Of a DNA stretch of 64,000 bases, positions 22,532 through 33,894 are shown piece after piece (the stretch's first letter is position 1; each line of letters opens with the position of its first letter). Below the pieces are notes generated by a model, which saw only the letters and a list, made by a program, of their open reading frames with translations, ran no database searches and was not told the DNA's origin. The position numbers and the translations under genes are program-made. This stretch comes from Thauera sp. GDN1 (lineage in GTDB: Bacteria > Pseudomonadota > Gammaproteobacteria > Burkholderiales > Rhodocyclaceae): positions 2,728,001-2,792,000 of the forward strand of contig NZ_CP097870.1 of the NCBI RefSeq assembly GCF_029223545.1, in the 5' to 3' direction.

Positions 22532-24724
22532 ATGCAACACATGAGCCAACGAGAAAAATGCCACCGCCTCGACGTGGCGGCCAACCTGAAGCGTTTCATC
22601 GAAGAAGAAGCCCTGCCGGGCAGCGGCGTGGACGCTGCTGCGTTCTGGTCGGGCTTCGATGCCCTGGTCCATGATCTCGCCCCGAAGAACGCCGCGCTGC
22701 TGGCCGAGCGCGATCGCATCCAGGCCGAGCTCGACGCCTGGCACCGCGCCCACCCCGGTCCGGTCGCCGACATGGCCGCCTACAAGGCCTTCCTCGCCGC
22801 GATCGGCTACCTGCTGCCGGTGCCCGCGGACGCCAAGGCCACCACCACCGACGTCGACGACGAACTGGCGGTGCAGGCCGGCCCGCAGCTGGTGGTGCCG
22901 GTGATGAACGCGCGCTATGCGCTCAACGCCGCCAACGCGCGCTGGGGTTCGCTCTACGACGCGCTCTACGGCACCGACGCCATCGCCCAGAAGGACGGCG
23001 CCGAGCTCACCAAGGGCTACAACCCGGTGCGCGGCGCGCGCGTCATCGCCTTCGGCCGCCAGGTGCTCGACCAGGCCGCGCCGCTGGCCGGCGCCTCGCA
23101 CGCGGACGCGGTCGCCTACGCGGTCGCCGCCGGCAAGCTGGTGGTCACCCTCAAGAGCGGTGCCACCGCCGGCCTGCAGCAGGCCGAGAAGTTCGTCGGC
23201 TTCCAGGGCGAGGCCGCCGCGCCCTCGGCGGTGCTGCTCAAGAACAACGGCCTGCACATCGAGGTGCAGATCGACCGCAACGGTGCGATCGGCAAGACCG
23301 ACGCCGCCGGCGTGAACGACCTGCTGATGGAAGCGGCGCTGTCCACGATCATGGACTGCGAGGACTCGATCGCCGCGGTCGATGCCGACGACAAGGTCGT
23401 GGTGTACCGCAACTGGCTGGGCCTGATGGACGGCTCGCTGGAGGACAGCTTCGAGAAGGGCGGCCGGATGATGACCCGCCGCCTGAATCCCGACCGCGCC
23501 TACACCGGCGCCGACGGCCAGCCGCTGACCCTGCACGGGCGTTCGCTGCTGTTCGTGCGCAACGTCGGCCACCTGATGACCAACCCCGCCATCCTGTGGG
23601 GCGAGGGCCGGGAGATCCCCGAGGGCATCATGGACGCGGTGGTGACCACGCTGGTCGCCAAGCGCGACCTCGCGCGCCGCGGCAACTCGCGCAAGGGCTC
23701 GATCTACATCGTCAAGCCCAAGATGCACGGCCCGGCCGAGGTGGCCTTCGCCGACGAGCTCTTCACCCGCGTCGAAGCGCTGCTCGGCCTGCCCGCGCAC
23801 ACCGTCAAGCTCGGCATCATGGACGAGGAGCGCCGCACCAGCGTGAACCTGCGCGCCTGCATCGCCGCCGCGCCGGCGCGCGTGGCCTTCATCAACACCG
23901 GCTTCCTCGACCGCACCGGCGACGAGATGCACACCGCGATGGAGGCCGGCCCGATGATGCGCAAGGGCGACATCAAGAACAGCAAGTGGATTGCCGCCTA
24001 CGAGCGCCGCAACGTGCTGATCGGCCTGGCCGCCGGCCTGCGCGGCCGCGCCCAGATCGGCAAGGGCATGTGGGCGATGCCCGACCTGATGGCGGCGATG
24101 CTCGAGCAGAAGATCGTGCACCCGAAGGCCGGCGCCAACACCGCCTGGGTGCCGTCGCCGACCGCGGCCACGCTGCACGCGCTGCACTACCACCAGGTCA
24201 ATGTGGCCGCGGTGCAGCAGGAGATCGAGAAGCTCGACCTCAACGCCGCATCCGAGGCGCTGCTCGACGATCTGCTGACCATCCCGGTGGTGGCCAAGGC
24301 CGACTGGAGCGCGACCGAGCGCCAGCAGGAACTCGACAACAACTGCCAGGGCATCCTCGGCTACGTGGTGCGCTGGGTCGAGCAGGGCGTGGGCTGCTCG
24401 AAGGTGCCCGACATCAACGACATCGGCCTGATGGAAGACCGCGCGACGCTGCGCATCTCGAGCCAGCACATCGCCAACTGGCTGCGCCACGGCGTGGTCA
24501 CCGCCGAGCAGGTCGAGGCGACGCTGCAGCGCATGGCCGCGGTGGTCGACGGGCAGAACGCGGGCGATGCGCTGTACCGCCCGATGGCGCCCGACTTCGA
24601 CGACTCGGTGGCGTACCAGGCCGCGCGCGCGCTGATCTTCGAGGGCTGCGCACAGCCCAGCGGCTACACCGAGCCCCTGCTGCACCGCTATCGCCAGCAG
24701 TTCAAGGCGAAGGTCGGCGGCTGA
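22532..24724 (+). CDS. glcB: Malate synthase G
   Basis: The enzyme (730 residues) condenses glyoxylate from the GlcDEF reaction with acetyl-CoA to give malate. Length and motifs fit isoform [16 protein letters not shown] and [10 protein letters not shown] in the active-site region, [19 protein letters not shown], and a C-terminal plug domain. An in-frame ATG nine bases downstream (22541) is an alternative start. A rho-independent terminator lies 28 bases after the stop, so the permease gene may depend on read-through or its own promoter. Confidence 0.96.
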   Translation: MQHMSQREKCHRLDVAANLKRFIEEEALPGSGVDAAAFWSGFDALVHDLAPKNAALLAERDRIQAELDAWHRAHPGPVADMAAYKAFLAAIGYLLPVPADAKATTTDVDDELAVQAGPQLVVPVMNARYALNAANARWGSLYDALYGTDAIAQKDGAELTKGYNPVRGARVIAFGRQVLDQAAPLAGASHADAVAYAVAAGKLVVTLKSGATAGLQQAEKFVGFQGEAAAPSAVLLKNNGLHIEVQIDRNGAIGKTDAAGVNDLLMEAALSTIMDCEDSIAAVDADDKVVVYRNWLGLMDGSLEDSFEKGGRMMTRRLNPDRAYTGADGQPLTLHGRSLLFVRNVGHLMTNPAILWGEGREIPEGIMDAVVTTLVAKRDLARRGNSRKGSIYIVKPKMHGPAEVAFADELFTRVEALLGLPAHTVKLGIMDEERRTSVNLRACIAAAPARVAFINTGFLDRTGDEMHTAMEAGPMMRKGDIKNSKWIAAYERRNVLIGLAAGLRGRAQIGKGMWAMPDLMAAMLEQKIVHPKAGANTAWVPSPTAATLHALHYHQVNVAAVQQEIEKLDLNAASEALLDDLLTIPVVAKADWSATERQQELDNNCQGILGYVVRWVEQGVGCSKVPDINDIGLMEDRATLRISSQHIANWLRHGVVTAEQVEATLQRMAAVVDGQNAGDALYRPMAPDFDDSVAYQAARALIFEGCAQPSGYTEPLLHRYRQQFKAKVGG

Positions 24725-24751
24725 TCGATCCGAAAACCGCTTCCCTCCCTG

Positions 24752-24799
24752 CGCCCGTGCGGGCCGAGGACATTCCTCCAACCGTACGGGCGTTTTTTT
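24752..24799 (+). terminator. Rho-independent terminator after glcB
   Basis: CGCCCGTGCGG (24752-24762) pairs with CCGTACGGGCG (24782-24792) with one G-T pair, followed by seven T (24793-24799). Confidence 0.88.
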
Positions 24800-24875
24800 G
24801 ACCAGCCGGCCTGCGACGCAGGCCGCCCACTTCCCCACCCGCTTCGACCAAAACGAAACCAGGAGACTTTCCACA

Positions 24876-26576
24876 ATGAATCAAACCGCGCTCTCACTGC
24901 TGGCATTCCTGCCACTGGTGCTCGCCGGCGTGCTGCTGATCGGCTTCCGCTGGCCGGCACGGCTCGCCATGCCCGTGGTCTATGTGATCACCGCCCTCAT
25001 CGGCCTCTACGCCTGGGGCATGACCTTCAACCGCGTGCTCGCCTCCACGTTGCAGGGCCTGATCCTGACCGTGTCGATCCTGTGGATCATCTTCGGCGCG
25101 ATCCTGCTGCTCAACACCCTCAAGCACTCGGGCGGCATCGCCGCCATCCGCCGCGGCTTCTCCAACATCAGCCCCGACCGCCGCGTGCAGGCGCTGATCG
25201 TGGCCTGGCTGTTCGGCTGCTTCATCGAGGGCGCATCGGGCTTCGGCACGCCGGCCGCGGTGGCCGCGCCGCTGCTGGTCGCGCTCGGCTTCCCGGCGCT
25301 GGCCGCGGTCGTGCTGGGCATGATGGTGCAATCGACGCCGGTGTCCTTCGGCGCGGTCGGCACGCCGATCATCGTCGGTGTCGGCGCCGGCCTCGACCGC
25401 AGCGGCATCACCGCGCAGTTGGCGACGCTGGGCAGCGACTGGGACACTTTGTTCATGATGATCACGGGCCGCGTCGCCATCGTGCACGCGCTGGTCGGCA
25501 TCCTGATGCCGCTGATCATGGTCATGGTCATGACCCGCTTCTTCGGCCGCAACAAGTCCTGGGCCGACGGCCTGGCGGTTGCGCCGTTCGCGATCTTCAC
25601 CGCGTTCAGCTTCGGCATTCCCTACGTGCTCGCCGGCGTCTTCCTCGGCCCCGAGTTCCCGTCGATGATCGGCGCCCTGATCGGCCTCGCCATCGTCGTG
25701 CCCGCGGCCAAGAAGGGCTTCCTGCTGCCGAAGGAGACCTGGGACTTCGCGCCGGCCAGTGAATGGCCGGCCGAGTGGATGGGCAAGATCGAGATGAAGC
25801 TCGACCAGGTCGCGGGCAAGACGCCGATCTCCACGCCGATGGCCTGGGCGCCCTACCTGCTGCTCGCCGCCATTCTGGTCGCCACCCGCGTGATCCCGGA
25901 ACTGAAGAGCTTCCTGCTGGGCATCAAGTTCGGCTGGGTGGACATCCTCGGCGAGAAGGGCGTGAGCGGCAACATCGAGCCGCTCTACCTGCCCGGCGGC
26001 ATCCTCGTGGTCGTCGTCCTCATCACCTTCTTCCTGCACCGCATGCACGGCCGCGAGTTGGTCAAGGCGGTGGGCGAATCGAGCAGGACCCTGCTCGGTG
26101 CCGGCTTCGTGCTGATCTTCACCATCCCGATGGTCCGCATCCTGATCAACTCCGGCGTCAATGCCGCCGACCTGAGTTCGATGCCGATCGCGATGGCCCA
26201 GCTGGTGGCCGACAGCGTGGGCGGCGTGTATCCCTTCTTCGCCCCCTGGGTGGGCGCGCTCGGGGCCTACATCGCCGGCTCGAACACCGTGTCCAACCTC
26301 ATGCTGTCGCAGTTCCAGTTCAACACCGCCGGCCTGCTCGGGGTGTCGGGCGTGATGATGGTTGCGCTGCAGTCGGTGGGCGCCGCCGCCGGCAACATGA
26401 TCGCGATCCACAACGTGGTCGCCGCCTCGGCCACGGTCGGCCTGCTCGGCCGCGAAGGCACGACGCTGCGCAAGACCATCCTGCCGACGCTGTACTATCT
26501 GATCCTCGCCGGCAGCCTGGGCCTGATCGCGATGTACGTACTCGGGGTCACCGACCCGATCCACGCCGCGTCCTGA
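24876..26576 (+). CDS. L-lactate/glycolate permease (LctP family)
   Basis: This 566-residue protein has about 12-14 membrane segments and the LctP-family pattern: [20 protein letters not shown] at the N-terminus, [36 protein letters not shown], and a final segment near the C-terminus. LldP and GlcA are close relatives that both carry lactate and glycolate with protons. The glc operon context favours a glycolate role (GlcA). AGGAGA lies nine bases before the ATG at 24876. It follows a terminator, so separate expression is possible. Confidence 0.92.
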   Translation: MNQTALSLLAFLPLVLAGVLLIGFRWPARLAMPVVYVITALIGLYAWGMTFNRVLASTLQGLILTVSILWIIFGAILLLNTLKHSGGIAAIRRGFSNISPDRRVQALIVAWLFGCFIEGASGFGTPAAVAAPLLVALGFPALAAVVLGMMVQSTPVSFGAVGTPIIVGVGAGLDRSGITAQLATLGSDWDTLFMMITGRVAIVHALVGILMPLIMVMVMTRFFGRNKSWADGLAVAPFAIFTAFSFGIPYVLAGVFLGPEFPSMIGALIGLAIVVPAAKKGFLLPKETWDFAPASEWPAEWMGKIEMKLDQVAGKTPISTPMAWAPYLLLAAILVATRVIPELKSFLLGIKFGWVDILGEKGVSGNIEPLYLPGGILVVVVLITFFLHRMHGRELVKAVGESSRTLLGAGFVLIFTIPMVRILINSGVNAADLSSMPIAMAQLVADSVGGVYPFFAPWVGALGAYIAGSNTVSNLMLSQFQFNTAGLLGVSGVMMVALQSVGAAAGNMIAIHNVVAASATVGLLGREGTTLRKTILPTLYYLILAGSLGLIAMYVLGVTDPIHAAS

Positions 26577-26646
26577 ACAGCGGACGACGCATGAGTGGGC
26601 GCGAGGACGGAGCTCCTCCGCCTCGCGCAAAAACCGCCGGCAGTTC

Positions 26647-26675
26647 TTGCTCGCCGGCGGTCCTTACCTTATAAT
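26647..26675 (+). promoter_or_regulatory. Promoter of the rpsP operon
   Basis: TTGCTC (26647-26652), 17 bases, and a consensus TATAAT (26670-26675), 37 bases before the rpsP ATG. The perfect -10 fits a strong ribosomal-protein promoter. A perfect hairpin ACCGCCGGC/GCCGGCGGT (26633-26661) overlaps the -35 region and may end transcription of the upstream permease gene. Confidence 0.75.
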
Positions 26676-26711
26676 CCGCGGTTTTCCGCATTCACCGATC
26701 AGGAATATCAG

Positions 26712-26963
26712 ATGGTCGTCATTCGCCTTGCCCGTGGTGGCGCCAAAAAGCGCCCGTTCTTCAACATGGTCGTTGCCGATTCGCGCAATCGCCGCGACGG
26801 CCGCTTCATCGAGCGCGTCGGCTACTACAACCCGATCGCCTCCGGCGCCGAAAAGGGCCTGGTGGTCAACACCGAGCGTCTGGCCTACTGGGAGCAGAAC
26901 GGCGCCCAGCTGTCGCCGACCGTTGCCCGTCTGGTCAAGCAGGCCGCCAAGGCTGCTGCCTGA
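26712..26963 (+). CDS. rpsP: 30S ribosomal protein S16
   Basis: This 83-residue protein begins [25 protein letters not shown] and contains [14 protein letters not shown], the S16 signature. It binds 16S rRNA during early 30S assembly. The ATG at 26712 is set by homology, since the frame is open upstream. AGGAATATC gives a moderate ribosome-binding site. It is the first gene of the conserved rpsP-rimM-trmD-rplS operon. Confidence 0.97.
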   Translation: MVVIRLARGGAKKRPFFNMVVADSRNRRDGRFIERVGYYNPIASGAEKGLVVNTERLAYWEQNGAQLSPTVARLVKQAAKAAA

Positions 26964-26991
26964 TCGACACCGATCTGCGGCGGAACGACGC

Positions 26992-27506
26992 ATGATCGTA
27001 CTGGGGCGCATCGTCGCCCCTTTTGGCGTTCAGGGCTGGGTCAAGATTCACCCTTTCGGTGACGATCCGGCGTCGTGGCGCAAGATGTCGCACTGGTGGC
27101 TGTGCAGTGACGACAGCGCGCCGGACGCGCAGTGGAAGCAGTACGCGCTCAAGGCCTGCCGTCCCCACGGCAAGAGCCTGGTCGCCGCGCTGGCCGAGGT
27201 GCCCGACCGCAACGCAGCCGAAGCCATCGACGGCTTCTTCATCGCTGCGCCACGGGAGGCCCTGCCCCAGCCGGAGAGCGACGAATACTACTGGGCCGAC
27301 CTGGTCGGCCTGGACGTGGTCAATGAAGCCGGCGAGGCGCTCGGCACGGTCAGCGGACTGCTGGCGACCGGTGCCCACGACGTGCTTCAGGTGCAGGACG
27401 GCGAAGGCAAGGAGGCGGTCGAACGACTGATTCCCTTCGTCGCCGCCTATGTGCTCGATGTGGATCTGCCCGCCCGCCGCATCCGGGTGAGCTGGCAGAA
27501 AGACTG

Positions 27507-27510
<4 letters not shown>
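26992..27510 (+). CDS. rimM: Ribosome maturation factor RimM
   Basis: The protein (172 residues) starts [22 protein letters not shown], the conserved RimM N-terminal domain. The PRC-barrel domain follows ([22 protein letters not shown]). It binds S19 and assists 16S rRNA processing and 30S maturation. It follows rpsP by 28 bases, and its stop overlaps a GTG that may start trmD. Confidence 0.95.
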
Positions 27511-28379
<869 letters not shown>

Positions 28380-28477
28380 AGGCCCTATTACAAACGGCAG
28401 GCATCAGGTTGCGACCTGCTCTGCTGCCAGGCCGATGCAAAGAGTCAGAGGCCGATAACATCGATGGAGTTAGTCCA

Positions 28478-28885
28478 ATGAACCTGATTCAGCAACTCGA
28501 GCAGGAAGAAATCGCCCGCGTTTCGCAAGGCAAGACCATCCCCGAATTCGGTCCCGGCGACACCGTGATCGTCCAGGTGAAGGTCAAGGAAGGCAACCGC
28601 GAGCGTCTGCAGGCCTACGAAGGCGTGGTGATCGCCAAGCGCAACCGCGGCCTGAACTCCTCCTTCATCGTCCGCAAGATCTCTTCGGGCGAAGGCGTCG
28701 AGCGTACGTTCCAGACCTACTCGCCGCTGGTGGCCGGCGTCGAAGTGAAGCGCCGCGGTGACGTCCGCCGCGCCAAGCTCTACTACCTGCGCCAGCGTTC
28801 GGGCAAGTCGGCACGTATCAAGGAAAAGCTGGACTACAAGGCCGCCGCTGCCAAGCGCGCTGCCCAGCAGCAACAGCAGGGCTGA
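28478..28885 (+). CDS. rplS: 50S ribosomal protein L19
   Basis: This 135-residue protein has the L19 hallmarks [26 protein letters not shown] and [15 protein letters not shown]...[16 protein letters not shown]. It sits at the 30S-50S interface. TGGAG lies nine bases before the ATG at 28478. The C-terminal extension is rich in Ala and Gln. It is the last gene of the operon, followed by a terminator. Confidence 0.97.
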   Translation: MNLIQQLEQEEIARVSQGKTIPEFGPGDTVIVQVKVKEGNRERLQAYEGVVIAKRNRGLNSSFIVRKISSGEGVERTFQTYSPLVAGVEVKRRGDVRRAKLYYLRQRSGKSARIKEKLDYKAAAAKRAAQQQQQG

Positions 28886-28908
28886 TCGCCTCGGCGACTC
28901 GGCAAGGG

Positions 28909-28931
28909 AAACGGGCCTTCGGGCCCGTTTT
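28909..28931 (+). terminator. Rho-independent terminator after rplS
   Basis: AAACGGGCC (28909-28917), loop TTCG, GGCCCGTTT (28922-28930), then T. It is 24 bases after rplS and could also serve lptG on the opposite strand, which ends at 28969. Confidence 0.9.
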
Positions 28932-28968
28932 CTCGTTGACCGGTTCGCTTGCGCACGGGGCGCCGCGC

Positions 28969-30045
28969 TCAGCGCCGCTCGACGTAGCGCAGCAGCCAGG
29001 CCGCGGCGGCAAGGAAGATCAGGCTGGGAGTCAGCGCGGCCATGATCGGCGGCCAGGCGTTGATCATGCCGAGGTTGGAGAACAGGCCGTTGAGCAGGTG
29101 GAAACCCACGCCCAGCATCACGCCCATGAAGATGCGCGCGCTCGCGCCGCCCATGCGGTCGTGGATGAAGCCGAAGGGCATGGCCAGCGCCATCATCACC
29201 AGCGCCGCGAACGGATAGACCAGCTTCTTCCACAGCGCGATCTCGAAGCGGTCGGCGTTCTGGTTGTTCTCGCGCAGGTGGTTGATGTAGGTCCACAGCT
29301 TGGCGAAAGGCATGTGCTCGGGCGCCACCATCAGCACGCCGAGCACCTCCGGCGTCAGGTCCGAGCGCCAGCGGATCTCCGGCAGGCGCTCCACCTGCGT
29401 GCGCTCGCCGAGGAAGCTGGTGCGCGACACGTCGAGCAGCTTCCACTCGCCGGCGCCGTCGAACTCGCCGCGCTTGGCCTCGCTGATCGACACCAGCGCG
29501 TAGTTCTCGTCGAAGGCATACACGCGCGCGTTGCGCATCGTGCGGTCCGGCATCAGCGTGCGCACGTTGATCACCAGCCGGCCGTCCTTGACCCACAGGC
29601 CGGAGCGCAGCTGCTGCGACACCGTGGCCTTGGTGGCAGTGAGCTTCCACTCCTCGGCCGCGGACTCGGCCGGCGGCGCGACGTATTCGCCGATCAGGAA
29701 GATCAGCGTCGCGAACACCGCCCCGATCAGACCGAGCGAGCGCATCAGCACCCAATTGGACATGCCCGAGGCCCGCATCACGGTGATCTCGGAGTTCTTC
29801 GCCAGCGTGGCGAGCGCGTACAGGGTACCGATCAGCACCGCGATCGGCATCAGCTCGTACACTCGCGCCGGCAGGGTCAGGGCGACATAGACGACCGCCT
29901 GGTACAGCGTGTAGCCGCCCTTGCCCACGTCCTCGAGCTCGTTGATGAAGTCGAAGAAGGCGAACAGGCCGAGGAAGGCCACCAGCACCAGTGCGGTGGC
30001 GGCGAAGATCTCGCGCGCGAGGTAACGCAGCAGCACCGCGCTCAT
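28969..30045 (-). CDS. lptG: LPS export ABC transporter permease LptG
   Basis: The protein (358 residues) has six membrane segments flanking a periplasmic beta-jellyroll domain, the LptF/LptG architecture. It begins LLRYLAREIFAATALVLVAFLGLFAFFDF. The cytoplasmic coupling region is LATLAKNSEITVMRASGMS. LptB2FG extracts lipopolysaccharide from the inner membrane and pushes it along the LptC-A-D bridge. The start overlaps the lptF stop by four bases; neither lptB nor lptC is in the window. Confidence 0.95.
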   Translation of the reverse strand: MSAVLLRYLAREIFAATALVLVAFLGLFAFFDFINELEDVGKGGYTLYQAVVYVALTLPARVYELMPIAVLIGTLYALATLAKNSEITVMRASGMSNWVLMRSLGLIGAVFATLIFLIGEYVAPPAESAAEEWKLTATKATVSQQLRSGLWVKDGRLVINVRTLMPDRTMRNARVYAFDENYALVSISEAKRGEFDGAGEWKLLDVSRTSFLGERTQVERLPEIRWRSDLTPEVLGVLMVAPEHMPFAKLWTYINHLRENNQNADRFEIALWKKLVYPFAALVMMALAMPFGFIHDRMGGASARIFMGVMLGVGFHLLNGLFSNLGMINAWPPIMAALTPSLIFLAAAAWLLRYVERR

Positions 30046-31124
30046 GTGCGCCTCCGCCAGAACGGCGACACCGCCAGCCGCTTGTAGAACATCAGGCCGA
30101 GCACCCCGATCACCACCAGGTGCGGCAGCAGCAGCCCGGGCACGAAGCCGAGCTTGCCCTGGCCGACCCAGGACTGGAACACCGAGATCGCGTTGCTGTA
30201 GAGCAGATACACCAGCAGCGCGATGAGCATGTTGTTGGCGCGGCCGGCACGCGGATTGACGAAGGACAGCGGGATCGCCATCAGCGCCAGCAGCAGCGCC
30301 ACCAGCGGCATGCCGAAGCGGCCGACCAGCTCACCCAGGCTACGCTTGTCCGCACTGGCAAGCAGCGCCTCGGTGGGCAGCGCGCGCACCCGCGCCTGCT
30401 GGGTGATCACCTGCTTCTGCTCGACCATCACCTCGTAGCGCTCGAACTCCATCACGCGGTATTCGGGCGTGCCGGGCTTGCCGTCATAGCGCCGGCCCTT
30501 GTCCAGCACCACGTAGCGGCGGCCCTCCTCGTCGCTGCGCAGGTAACCCTCGGCCGACACGATCACCACCAGCTCGCCGCTGCGCGTCTGCTCGCTGACG
30601 AAGACGTTGCGCACCCGCCCGTCCTCGCCCGCGCCGATCTCGACGAAGAACACCCGCTGCGCGCCGGAGGATTCGCGGAACACGCCGGGCGCCACTCGAT
30701 GGGTGTCGTCGCGGCTGTCGAGGCGCTCGCGGTACTCGGCGCTCTTCAGCTGCGACCACGGCGACAGCCACAGCGAACCCGCGCCGATCACGATCACCAG
30801 CGGCACGGCGAACATCAGCACCGGCCTGATCCACGCCGTCAGCGGCACGCCCGAGGCGAACCACACCACCATCTCGGAGTCGCGATAGCTGCGCGACAGC
30901 GACACCAGGATGGCGATGAACAAGGTCAGGGTGAGCACCGTCGGCAACTGCGCAAGCGCACCGAAGCCGATCAGCGCCGCCACCGCATCGGCAGGCACGC
31001 GCCCGCCCGCCGCCTGGCCGAGCAGGCGGATGAGCACGGTGGAGATGAGAATCGCGAACAGCGCGACGAACACTGCGGCCGCCGTCTGCGCGAATTCCCT
31101 TTGCAGCGCACGCCGGAAGATCAT
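30042..31124 (-). CDS. lptF: LPS export ABC transporter permease LptF
   Basis: The protein (360 residues) has the same fold as its neighbour: N-terminal [29 protein letters not shown], coupling helix [19 protein letters not shown], a jellyroll, and three C-terminal membrane helices containing [24 protein letters not shown]. It pairs with LptG. The gene is divergent from pepA across 139 bases, the same arrangement as in E. coli. Confidence 0.95.
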   Translation of the reverse strand: MIFRRALQREFAQTAAAVFVALFAILISTVLIRLLGQAAGGRVPADAVAALIGFGALAQLPTVLTLTLFIAILVSLSRSYRDSEMVVWFASGVPLTAWIRPVLMFAVPLVIVIGAGSLWLSPWSQLKSAEYRERLDSRDDTHRVAPGVFRESSGAQRVFFVEIGAGEDGRVRNVFVSEQTRSGELVVIVSAEGYLRSDEEGRRYVVLDKGRRYDGKPGTPEYRVMEFERYEVMVEQKQVITQQARVRALPTEALLASADKRSLGELVGRFGMPLVALLLALMAIPLSFVNPRAGRANNMLIALLVYLLYSNAISVFQSWVGQGKLGFVPGLLLPHLVVIGVLGLMFYKRLAVSPFWRRRT

Positions 31125-31191
31125 CGGGCGAATCGTCGAGAATCAGGGAGGACACCCGCGCCCAGGGCCGCGGGATCGTTGGAAGGCGTCT

Positions 31192-31221
31192 TTGACGCTC
31201 GCGTTGCGGACGGGCCATAAT
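31192..31221 (+). promoter_or_regulatory. Promoter of pepA
   Basis: TTGACG (31192-31197), 18 bases, CATAAT (31216-31221); both hexamers differ from consensus at one base. It is 43 bases before the pepA ATG. Confidence 0.6.
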
Positions 31222-31263
31222 CTTCGGCGGTCCGAACCAAGCATCGATACAAGGAAAAAGCGG

Positions 31264-32769
31264 ATGGAATTTACCATAAAGACCGGCAGCCCGGCGAAGC
31301 TCAAGACCGGCCTGCTGGTGCTGGGCGCCTTCGCCGGCGGCAGGCTGCCGGCGCTGACTGCCGCGGCCGATGGCGCCGCCGAAGGCCGGATCGCCAGCCT
31401 GATCAAGCGCGGCGACCTCGAGGAGAAGGCCGGCGCCACGCTGCTGCTGCCCGAGCTCGTGGGCGTGCACGCGGAACGCGTGCTGCTGGTCAGTCTGGGC
31501 AAGGAGGACGACTTCGGCGACAAGGCCTACCGCGACGCGCTCGGCGCCGCCGCCAAGGCGCTCGCCGCCACCCCGGCCAAGGATGCGGTGATCGCGCTGG
31601 CCGATGTCGAGCTCGACAAGCGCGAGCTGCCCTGGCGCCTGCAGCAGGCCGCCCGCATCCTGGCCGACGGCGCCTACCGCTTCGATGCGCTGAAGTCCGA
31701 CAAGGACAAGAAGGACAGGAAGCACCGCGGCGCGAAGAAGCTCACCCTGCTGGTGAGCAGCGAACTCGGCGCCGAGCTCGACACCGCGGTGCTGCAGGGC
31801 CACGCGATCGCCACCGGCATGGCGCTGGCCAAGGATCTCGGCAACCTCCCCGGCAACATCTGCACCCCGAGCCATCTCGCGGACACCGCTGAGGCACTCG
31901 GCAAGCAGTACAAGTTCGAGGTCGAGGTGCTGGAGCGCGCCGACATGGAGAAGCTCGGCATGGGCTCCTTGCTGTCGGTCGCGCGCGGCTCGCACCAGCC
32001 GCCCAAGTTCATCGTCATGCACTACAAGGGCGGCAAGGCCAAGGCCAGGCCCGTCGTGCTGGTCGGCAAGGGCATCACCTTCGACACCGGCGGCATCTCG
32101 CTCAAGCCCGCCGCCGAGATGGACGAGATGAAGTTCGACATGTGCGGCGCCGCGAGCGTGCTCGGCACCTTCAAGGCAGTGGCGCAGATGGGCCTGCCGA
32201 TCAACCTCGTCGGCCTGATCCCCACCACCGAGAACATGCCCGGCGGCGGCGCCACCAAGCCGGGCGACGTCGTGACCTCGATGTCGGGCCAGACCATCGA
32301 GGTGCTCAACACCGACGCCGAGGGCCGGCTCATCCTGTGCGACGCCCTGACCTACGCCGAGCGCTTCAAGCCCGAGTGCGTGATCGACGTCGCCACCCTG
32401 ACCGGCGCCTGCGTGGTCGCGCTCGGCAAGATCCCGAGCGGCCTGCTCGCCAACGATGACGAACTCGCCGCAGAGATCCTGAAGCGCGGCACCGAATCCG
32501 GCGACCGCGCCTGGCAGCTGCCGCTGTGGGACGAGTACCAGGAGCTGCTCAAGAGCAACTTCGCCGACATGGGCAACATCGGCGGCCGCTACGCCGGCAC
32601 CATCACTGCGGCCTGCTTCCTGTCACGCTTCACCAAGGCCTACAAGTGGGCGCACCTCGACATCGCGGGCACCGCCTGGGTGTCGGGAGACGCCAAGGGT
32701 GCGACCGGACGGCCGGTGCCTCTGCTTTCGTCCTTCCTGATCGGGCGCGCGCTCGGCGGCGGCGCCTGA
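31264..32769 (+). CDS. pepA: Leucyl aminopeptidase
   Basis: This M17 metallo-aminopeptidase has 501 residues. The catalytic domain shows [16 protein letters not shown] (metal-binding Lys and Asp), [12 protein letters not shown], and the signature [14 protein letters not shown]. The N-terminal macro-like domain is normal in length. PepA degrades peptides, and in E. coli it also binds DNA. The ATG at 31264 is chosen by homology; the frame is open upstream. holC follows by 32 bases, as in the E. coli pepA-holC-valS order. Confidence 0.96.
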   Translation: MEFTIKTGSPAKLKTGLLVLGAFAGGRLPALTAAADGAAEGRIASLIKRGDLEEKAGATLLLPELVGVHAERVLLVSLGKEDDFGDKAYRDALGAAAKALAATPAKDAVIALADVELDKRELPWRLQQAARILADGAYRFDALKSDKDKKDRKHRGAKKLTLLVSSELGAELDTAVLQGHAIATGMALAKDLGNLPGNICTPSHLADTAEALGKQYKFEVEVLERADMEKLGMGSLLSVARGSHQPPKFIVMHYKGGKAKARPVVLVGKGITFDTGGISLKPAAEMDEMKFDMCGAASVLGTFKAVAQMGLPINLVGLIPTTENMPGGGATKPGDVVTSMSGQTIEVLNTDAEGRLILCDALTYAERFKPECVIDVATLTGACVVALGKIPSGLLANDDELAAEILKRGTESGDRAWQLPLWDEYQELLKSNFADMGNIGGRYAGTITAACFLSRFTKAYKWAHLDIAGTAWVSGDAKGATGRPVPLLSSFLIGRALGGGA

Positions 32770-32801
32770 GCGCGGGGCGGGACGGGAAGACCGGAGGCCC
32801 G

Positions 32802-33242
32802 ATGGCACCGCGCGTGCAGTTCTATCACAACACGCCCGACCGGCTCGCGCTCACCCGCGAGCTGGTCGCCAACGCGCATCAGCGCGGGCGCAGGATCGCC
32901 ATCCGCTGTGCGGACACCGCGCAGCTCAAGCGCCTCGACCAGTCCTTGTGGACGGCCGAGCCACTCAGCTTCATCCCCCATGTCGCGATCGGCTCGGCGC
33001 TCGCCGCCGAGACGCCGGTCGTGCTCGCAGCGGCCGGCGACGATGCGCACTGGCCGCAGACCGACCTGCTCTTCAACCTCGCCGACGATCTGCCGGCCCG
33101 GCACGAAGCCTTCCGCATGCTGATCGAGATCGTCGGCCAGGACGACGCCGAGAAACACGCCGCGCGCCAGCGCTGGGCGACCTACCGGCAGTGCGGCTAC
33201 GAGCTCAAGGCATTCGATGCCGAACGCAGGGTGGCGTTATGA
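32802..33242 (+). CDS. holC: DNA polymerase III chi subunit
   Basis: The subunit (146 residues) begins RVQFYHNTPDRLALTRELVANAHQRGRRI, the HolC N-terminus, and continues LWTAEPLSFIPH and a C-terminal YRQCGYELKAF. Chi links the clamp loader to single-strand-binding protein. GGAGG is present upstream of the ATG at 32802. The stop overlaps the next start by four bases (ATGA). Confidence 0.92.
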   Translation: MAPRVQFYHNTPDRLALTRELVANAHQRGRRIAIRCADTAQLKRLDQSLWTAEPLSFIPHVAIGSALAAETPVVLAAAGDDAHWPQTDLLFNLADDLPARHEAFRMLIEIVGQDDAEKHAARQRWATYRQCGYELKAFDAERRVAL

Positions 33243-33883
33243 AGGACTGGACCCCGCCTTCGCGGGACGAAGATCTCGAACGCGCCGACGACCTGCTCGA
33301 CCAGGCCGACGCGCTACTCCACCGCCATCGCGCGCAGGCCGGCAACGAGGCCTCGTCGCCCGCGAGGGCGCAGGCCCCAGCGACCTTCGACGACGACCTG
33401 CCCCTCCTGACCGAGATCGTCGACGACTCCGAACTGCCGCCGACCTGGCCGGAGCGCAGACCTTTCGGCGCGTTCGCAGCCGAAGGCGGCGCGGCGCTCG
33501 CCCCTGTCGCGGAGCATCCCGCCAGGACCACGGCCGGCACTCCGCTGCCGGACGTATCCGCACCACCCATGCCCCCTGCCCCGCCGCCGCTCGCGGCGGA
33601 GGAAATGCAGGCGGATCAGGACATTGCCGCCGCCATCGACGACCCGAACGAACGCCTGGCGGACGTGGACGGCGAGGTCGCCCGCGAGCTGACCAACCTG
33701 ATCGCGACCGCGCTCGGACAGATCATCGACCGCGAGCTCGACACCCTGCGCGAACGCCTGCACGCGGAAATGCTCGCCCACCTGCACGCCACCCTGCTTC
33801 CCGAACTTTCCGCACGCATCGGCACCGTCCTCGAGCAGGCGGCCGATCCGGGCAGAAACCCGGATCGGCCGCCGCACGGCTGA
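33239..33883 (+). CDS. Uncharacterised protein following holC
   Basis: This 214-residue protein is translationally coupled to holC. The first 35 residues form an acidic helix (SRDEDLERADDLLDQADALL), residues 40-130 are proline- and alanine-rich and probably disordered, and residues 140-205 form a predicted helical region (LTNLIATALGQIIDREL, then LRERLHAEMLAHLHATLLPEL). No signal peptide or membrane segment is seen, and I recognise no named domain. The coupling suggests a role near the replisome, or simple operon membership; neither can be supported further. Confidence 0.75.
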   Translation: MKDWTPPSRDEDLERADDLLDQADALLHRHRAQAGNEASSPARAQAPATFDDDLPLLTEIVDDSELPPTWPERRPFGAFAAEGGAALAPVAEHPARTTAGTPLPDVSAPPMPPAPPPLAAEEMQADQDIAAAIDDPNERLADVDGEVARELTNLIATALGQIIDRELDTLRERLHAEMLAHLHATLLPELSARIGTVLEQAADPGRNPDRPPHG

Positions 33884-33894
33884 GCACCTCGACG

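Noticed and set aside
24894..26630. Long antisense frame opposite the lactate/glycolate permease
   Set aside because: It is rich in Asp, His, Arg and Gln, without ribosome-binding site or domain, and mirrors the membrane-helix codons of the real gene.
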